A stretch of DNA of 64,000 nucleotides from CAG-390 sp045546615 (GTDB taxonomy: Bacteria; Bacillota; Clostridia; Oscillospirales; CAG-272), in NCBI GenBank assembly GCA_045546615.1, contig JAZQDD010000038.1, forward strand, positions 41,417 to 105,416. Direction: 5' to 3'. This document shows, piece by piece, positions 59,876 to 64,000 of the stretch; the first letter of the stretch is position 1, and every line of letters begins with the position of its first letter. The notes beneath the pieces were generated by a model, which saw only the letters and a list, made by a program, of their open reading frames with translations, was not told the origin of the DNA and did not search any database. The translations under genes were made by a program, and so were the position numbers.

Positions 59876-60352
59876 TTACTCCCCTACCTCAAGGTGCATT
59901 TTTTTCATTATCTCGCGTTGGCGGCGGCGCATATCCTCCTCGTCCTCCTCGCCCGTTTCGTGGTCGTAACCGAGAAGATGAAGCGTTGAATGTACCGTGA
60001 GGAATGCCACCTCACGCTCAAAGCTATGTCCGTAAAGCTCGGACTGCTCCCGTGCCTTTTCAAGCGAGAGAACGATATCTCCGAGCTGATATTTTTCGCC
60101 GTCAAAGGCATCGGAAAGGTCGGTGTCCGCCATCGGAAACGATAATACGTCGGTGGGACGGTCGATGCCGCGGTATTCGCGGTTATATCGGCGTATGCCG
60201 ACGTTTGAAACAAGAGTAACGGACACCGCAAAATCATCATCATATCCCTCGTAATCAAGAGTCTCGGCAACAGCGCGGCGGATGAGAGCGAGCAGCTCTG
60301 TGCTGACCGTCTCCTTGCGCTGGGCGTTGTGGGATTCCATAAACAGTTGCAT
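59876..60352 (-). CDS. ybeY: Endoribonuclease YbeY
   Basis: A 158-residue rRNA maturation RNase. The zinc motif HSTLHLLGYDH (H-x3-H-x5-H) and the block NREYRGIDRPTDVLSFPM are diagnostic. It starts 2 nt after phoH. Confidence 0.95.
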   Translation of the reverse strand: MQLFMESHNAQRKETVSTELLALIRRAVAETLDYEGYDDDFAVSVTLVSNVGIRRYNREYRGIDRPTDVLSFPMADTDLSDAFDGEKYQLGDIVLSLEKAREQSELYGHSFEREVAFLTVHSTLHLLGYDHETGEEDEEDMRRRQREIMKKMHLEVGE

Positions 60353-60354
60353 TT

Positions 60355-61392
60355 TTACTCCTTACTCTTATCGGGGCGGCGGAATTTCGCCTTCACCCTT
60401 TCGTTATCTTTTTTTACCGCCTCGCGCTCAAACTTATCGTATGCGAGGATTATCTTCTGCACGAGCTTGTGGCGTACAACGTCGCGGTCGGTAAAATTAT
60501 GGATAGCAATACCCTCGATACCGTCAAGTATCTTTACCGCTGACCAAAGTCCGCTTTTTTGTCCGCGCGGCAGGTCAGTCTGCGTAAGGTCACCCGTCAC
60601 CACCGCCTTTGAATTGTTTCCAAGTCTTGTCAGAAACATCTTCATCTGCTCGAACGTGGCGTTTTGCGCCTCGTCAAGAATGATAAAAGCATCGTCAAGC
60701 GTACGTCCGCGCATATACGCAAGAGGCGCGACCTCGACTATCTGTTTTTCAAGATTGCGCTGATAATTTTCCGAGCCCATCATCTCAAAAAGTGCGTCGT
60801 ACAGCGGGCGCAGATACGGGTCTATCTTGCTTTGCAGATCCCCGGGGAGATAACCCAGCTTTTCGCCCGCTTCAATGGCGGGGCGTGTCAATATTATGCG
60901 GTTGACCTGCTTATCGCGCAGAGCCTTTACCGCCATTGCGACGGCAAGGAATGTCTTGCCCGTTCCCGCAGGTCCCGTACCGAGAATTACCGTATTTTTC
61001 TTTATTGCCTCAACATATTGGCGCTGACCGATAGTTTTGGGCTTTATCGGCTTACCGCGGCTCGTAAGACAAATGCAGTTTTCGTCAAACGCCTCAAGCT
61101 CGCCCTCTCTGCCGTCACGCACCATATTGATGACGTAAATAACGGTCTGCTCGCTTAACACCTCGCTCCTTGCCGCCATTCTGCCAAGGCAGGATATCGC
61201 ACGAGCCGCCGCAGATACGCTGTCCTCCGTCTCGCCGCTGACGAGGAGTGCATCCTCTCCGTCAACGCCCGAAGCTCTGTTATATACCGTGACCTTGAAA
61301 GCATCCTCAACGAGCTTTACGTTCATATCCGCCGCACCGAATATCTTTGCGGTGATGGCCGGATCGCCTATCCTTACTATTTTCTGTTCCAT
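60355..61392 (-). CDS. phoH: PhoH family protein
   Basis: A 345-residue PhoH-type ATPase of the YqfG-neighbour group. An N-terminal KH-like part precedes the ATPase with Walker A GPAGTGKTFLAVAMAV and Walker B DDAFIILDEAQN. The gene sits between yqfD and ybeY, the conserved Bacillota order. It is thought to be an RNA helicase or RNA-processing partner; its exact role is not established. Confidence 0.95.
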   Translation of the reverse strand: MEQKIVRIGDPAITAKIFGAADMNVKLVEDAFKVTVYNRASGVDGEDALLVSGETEDSVSAAARAISCLGRMAARSEVLSEQTVIYVINMVRDGREGELEAFDENCICLTSRGKPIKPKTIGQRQYVEAIKKNTVILGTGPAGTGKTFLAVAMAVKALRDKQVNRIILTRPAIEAGEKLGYLPGDLQSKIDPYLRPLYDALFEMMGSENYQRNLEKQIVEVAPLAYMRGRTLDDAFIILDEAQNATFEQMKMFLTRLGNNSKAVVTGDLTQTDLPRGQKSGLWSAVKILDGIEGIAIHNFTDRDVVRHKLVQKIILAYDKFEREAVKKDNERVKAKFRRPDKSKE

Positions 61393-61404
61393 TTTTATCC
61401 TTTC

Positions 61405-62592
61405 CTACTCCCCGTCCTGCATATAGAACGCAACCGGGCGCGCGATATCCTCCGCGCACACGAGGGTGCATTCCAGCGTGAACGCCGACTCACCCGCGGT
61501 TTCCGTGATATTCCTATGCGCTATCCTTACGCCGTCACCCTCGGCTGAAATAAGCCTGTTAAGCTCAAAATACGCCGCAGAGCGTGCCTCGCTGACGCTA
61601 CGCACAGCCGTTGATTCGGTAGTAACGAGACGGCTGACGGTGGAAATGCCAACGGGAACTGTATGCTCATCTGACGAGTACACATAAGTAACCGATTTTA
61701 TTTTATCACAATTATCATCGTAATTTCCACTATTTTTGAAAACTTTTTGTTCTTTTGAGAAAAAAATCAACGAAATTTCAAGAATTTCTCGCTCTACGGG
61801 TGTAGTAACCGTGTATTCGTACGGAATTGTAACGGTGAAGTGCCTTTGCGTTTGCGCCCATACCCGCCCCTCGGAGCGCACCGCACGCCAACCAAAACGG
61901 CGGCTCTCAATAAGACCGCTGACCAAAAGCTCGCCGGCCTTGACGGTAGTTCCGACGGGCACGACCTCCTCCCCCGCCGTCAACTCATAGCCGATTATCA
62001 AAGCATCCCGCGAGGCAACGAGATTCACTCCGTCGCCCTCCACAGCCTCGGTCACGTCCGGCGCGCGCTCCTCGCGCACCTGAACCTCCGCCACCGTGCC
62101 TCGCACGTTTATGGCAAGCCAAGCGACTTTGTCGCTGTCCTTTTCGATAAGCGCACGCACCTTGTCGGTATCTATTTTTGAGATATCCGCGCCAACGCGC
62201 ACTCCGTATTCAGCAAGCAGGGCGCAAACCTCGCCGTCGCTGAGCGTCTCGTTCCCCTCCACTCTCACCTGCCACAGCACGCCGCTTCCCAATGTAAGCA
62301 GACATAGCGACAAGGCAAGACCGAGCCATAGTCCGAGCCGCATTCTGTATCTCCGCCACAGATGTGGCAAGCCGCCGCAGGACGCCACCGAAAGCTCTAT
62401 ACCCTGCTGTGCGCATATTGCCGACAATTTTCTCGCCGCGTGGTGCGGTGCATCAAAGGAAAGCACACCGTCGACCACTCGCAGTCTGCGGTATACCGTG
62501 CGTGTGGCAAGTAAAATATTCATAATGGCAACTGTATGCTCACCTGATGCCTCGATCCTGCATTTTCCTGCCAAAAATTCACTTATTTTCAT
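61405..62592 (-). CDS. yqfD: Sporulation protein YqfD
   Basis: A 395-residue membrane protein of the YqfD family (sporulation stage IV-type). A cytosolic N-terminus (1-85) leads to one clear span (LGLWLGLALSLCLLTLGSGVLW) and a long extracytosolic part with POTRA-like repeats (RVEGNETLSDGEVCALLAEYG). Its role in spore development is known by genetics, not mechanism. It overlaps yqfC by 14 nt and is 12 nt from phoH. Confidence 0.93.
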   Translation of the reverse strand: MKISEFLAGKCRIEASGEHTVAIMNILLATRTVYRRLRVVDGVLSFDAPHHAARKLSAICAQQGIELSVASCGGLPHLWRRYRMRLGLWLGLALSLCLLTLGSGVLWQVRVEGNETLSDGEVCALLAEYGVRVGADISKIDTDKVRALIEKDSDKVAWLAINVRGTVAEVQVREERAPDVTEAVEGDGVNLVASRDALIIGYELTAGEEVVPVGTTVKAGELLVSGLIESRRFGWRAVRSEGRVWAQTQRHFTVTIPYEYTVTTPVEREILEISLIFFSKEQKVFKNSGNYDDNCDKIKSVTYVYSSDEHTVPVGISTVSRLVTTESTAVRSVSEARSAAYFELNRLISAEGDGVRIAHRNITETAGESAFTLECTLVCAEDIARPVAFYMQDGE

Positions 62593-62905
62593 TTACTTCC
62601 CAACCATCAGGCTCGCCGTCGGGGCAGAGATTTATTCCGTATATCTCGCCGTCAATGCCCGTTTGCCCCTCGTAATACGCTGTCATTACGAGACTTCTTC
62701 CCCATATTTCTATTTGTCCGCGCGCCAATCTCAGCCGAATGCGCTCGGTGGAATAAGCAAGTATCTCGCGGCAACCGCAAAGCAATAGATTGCTCCTGCC
62801 GCGCAGTTCAAGTGTAAGCCCCCCTGCGGCGATATCGGCAGGAAGATCAAATCTGCGGCAAAATCGCTCGCTCAGGCTCTCTTTATTTTTTTGCTTGTCG
62901 TTCAT
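62579..62905 (-). CDS. yqfC: Sporulation protein YqfC
   Basis: A 108-residue YabP/YqfC-family protein. The core (LELRGRSNLLLCGCREILAYS and IRLRLARGQIEIWGRSLVM) is the family beta-rich region. It is expressed under sigma-E in B. subtilis; a sigma-E-like promoter is found upstream here. It opens the yqfC-yqfD-phoH-ybeY-era-recO-mutS2 cluster. Confidence 0.93.
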   Translation of the reverse strand: MNDKQKNKESLSERFCRRFDLPADIAAGGLTLELRGRSNLLLCGCREILAYSTERIRLRLARGQIEIWGRSLVMTAYYEGQTGIDGEIYGINLCPDGEPDGWEVNENK

Positions 62906-62939
62906 TTTTCCTCCCTCGAAGAATATATTTTACTGTTTG

Positions 62940-62968
62940 ATTTTATGCAGGGGAGGCGGTCAAGATTA
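62940..62968 (-). promoter_or_regulatory. Sigma-E-like sporulation promoter for yqfC
   Basis: Minus-strand TAATCTT (62962-62968), 14-nt spacer, CATAAAAT (62940-62947). The B. subtilis sigma-E consensus is KMATATT-N14-CATACAMT; the -35 matches 6 of 7 and the -10 matches 7 of 8, with exact spacing. The transcript would start about 30 nt before the yqfC ATG. It overlaps the presumed ylbJ start region on the other strand. Confidence 0.65.
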
Positions 62969-63927
62969 CAATTTCAAAGCACACTGCACGCTGGCAAACG
63001 GCGGCGTTTGCCTTTCTCGGGGTTGGGTTCATAGTTATCCTTATGGCAATGCCCGAGCTCGCCATAGAATACATGAGCCGAGGACTGCGCATCTGCACGT
63101 CATCGGTGATACCAACGCTTTTTCCGTTTATGGCAGTTTCGGAGCTTATGGTGCGTTCGGGGTGCGGAGCAATGCTCGGTAAAAGACTTGAAGCGCCCAT
63201 GCGCACGATTTTTCGCGTATCGGGCGCGGGCGCGGTGGCTCTGCTCCTTGGCGCGGTGTGCGGTTTTCCCGTCGGCGCTGCAACTCTCGCGGGGCTTTAT
63301 CGGAGAAACGAGATCAGCGAGAGCGAGGCGGCACACGTTCTGTGCATTTGCAATTACCCCTCATCCGCCTTTATGATAAGCGCGGTGGGCGCATCTCTGT
63401 GGGGGGATGCGGGCATTGGCAGAGCATTATATCTTTGCGTGCTTGCTTCGGGGGCAATATGGGGGCTTTTATGCCGCCGCCGCACTACCGACAACACAAC
63501 GCCGTACTGCCCGAGACAAACACGGATAGGCATCGCCGTTATCGGCGAGGCTATCACGTCGGCGGCCCTTTCTCTGCTTTATGTATGCGCTTACGTTGCT
63601 TTCTTCTCCTGTATCGTAGGCTGTTTGTCGCGTGTTTTTGCCGCGGGGAATATGGGAACGGGTGCAGAGGCTCTGGTCTATTCGTTTTTTGAGCTGACGT
63701 CAGGTGCGGCATCCGCCTCTCTCGTAGCAAACAAACGCCTCGGCTTTATTTTAACTGCCGCCGCAGGTGCGTGGTCTGGGCTGTCCGTGCATTTGCAGGT
63801 CATCTCCGTTTGCGCATCCGAAGGATTGCGAATACCCCTGCGCCGCTATTTTACCGCCAAGCTTGCGCAATCCGCGATTGCCGCCGCCCTCGCCTGTGCA
63901 GTTTTGTTTTTTGTGCGAATATTGTAA
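62965..63927 (+). CDS. ylbJ: Sporulation integral membrane protein YlbJ, probable ATT start
   Basis: A YlbJ-family protein with about eight spans, needed for spore cortex or germination-related steps in B. subtilis. The conserved start MPELAIEYMSRGLRICTSSVIPTLFPFMAVSE is preceded in frame by a further span (AFAFLGVGFIVILMAM). The first ATG in frame is 63043, but it has no ribosome site and would cut that span. The frame is open to 62941 with no ATG, GTG or TTG. GGGGAGG ends 8 nt before an ATT at 62965, which gives a 12-residue N-terminus like the relatives. The start is therefore inferred. Confidence 0.85.
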   Translation: MTISKHTARWQTAAFAFLGVGFIVILMAMPELAIEYMSRGLRICTSSVIPTLFPFMAVSELMVRSGCGAMLGKRLEAPMRTIFRVSGAGAVALLLGAVCGFPVGAATLAGLYRRNEISESEAAHVLCICNYPSSAFMISAVGASLWGDAGIGRALYLCVLASGAIWGLLCRRRTTDNTTPYCPRQTRIGIAVIGEAITSAALSLLYVCAYVAFFSCIVGCLSRVFAAGNMGTGAEALVYSFFELTSGAASASLVANKRLGFILTAAAGAWSGLSVHLQVISVCASEGLRIPLRRYFTAKLAQSAIAAALACAVLFFVRIL

Positions 63928-63932
63928 AAATC

Positions 63933-63961
63933 TTGACACTCGGCGCATTATTTGTTATAAT
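63933..63961 (+). promoter_or_regulatory. Sigma-A promoter of a gene beyond the window
   Basis: Consensus -35 TTGACA (63933-63938), 17-nt spacer, consensus -10 TATAAT (63956-63961). AAAGGAA at the very end is a likely ribosome site for a gene starting right of 64000. Confidence 0.8.
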
Positions 63962-64000
63962 GAACAAGTAAAATAAAATGCTTAAATTCAAGCAAAGGAA

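Noticed and set aside
1..64000. tRNA, rRNA, CRISPR, transposase, integrase, toxin-antitoxin or defence genes
   Set aside because: I looked for cloverleaf-like ends, regular repeat arrays and the usual protein motifs and saw none; a program search (tRNAscan-SE, a CRISPR finder) would settle it.

Overview
The window is a bacterial chromosome segment of moderate GC that reads as a spore-forming Clostridia member (Bacillota), probably a gut Oscillospirales- or Christensenellales-like lineage. The reasons are an IspH-ribosomal protein S1 fusion, an rpsD gene inside the alpha operon, a CIRCE-controlled hrcA-grpE-dnaK-dnaJ-prmA operon, the sporulation genes yqfC, yqfD and ylbJ, mutS2, AUG-rich Shine-Dalgarno driven starts with strong GGAGG sites, and a dockerin-tagged secreted protein. 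Species cannot be named from this sequence. No tRNA, rRNA, CRISPR array, insertion sequence, prophage or att site was seen.

Layout. 1-6.5 kb: 5' end of dnaG, then hflX-yigZ, rpmE, rplS with a short leader, the methionine/cysteine pair metY-metA, and a divergent alpha/beta hydrolase. 6.5-12.3 kb: the class I heat-shock operon read leftward from a CIRCE operator. 12.4-16 kb: a small lipoprotein, a stand-alone murE, and a DUF3343-cysteine desulfurase pair. 16-32.3 kb: the complete S10-spc-alpha ribosomal protein superoperon, leftward, 31 genes from rpsJ to rplQ including secY, adk, map, infA, rpmJ and rpoA, preceded by an unusually long structured leader of about 360 nt. 32.4-36.6 kb: a small WYL-related regulator, a membrane protein, the rplJ-rplL operon behind an L10 leader with a terminator hairpin, and a DUF1015 gene. 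36.7-41.4 kb: an ABC exporter, aspartate kinase, a HIT protein and a TIM-barrel amidohydrolase. 41.5-47.9 kb: a leftward block rpiR-type regulator, HI0933-like flavoprotein, cmk, plsC, ispH-rpsA, plus a PHP histidinol phosphatase. 48-52.6 kb: a frameshifted uracil permease, GNAT and MFS genes and a DUF1385 gene. 52.7-55.6 kb: secreted transglutaminase-dockerin protein and a long ribose-phosphate pyrophosphokinase. 55.7-64 kb: leftward yqfC-yqfD-phoH-ybeY-era-recO-mutS2 and a divergent ylbJ.

Most of the window is core housekeeping DNA with tightly packed operons (many ATGA or TAATG overlaps). Almost every operon has a recognisable sigma-A promoter with 17-nt spacing and an intrinsic terminator, often shared between convergent genes. 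The most interesting material is regulatory: the S10 leader with mutually exclusive hairpins and a 30-codon ORF, tandem hairpins before rpsD, palindromes sitting over divergent promoters, a large palindrome around CIRCE, a sigma-E-like promoter for yqfC, and non-AUG starts on infA (TTG) and probably ylbJ (ATT). Protein-level oddities are the Arg/Gly/Asn-rich tail on S3, a WYL-family regulator that lacks its WYL domain, and a single-base lesion in a C run of the uracil permease.
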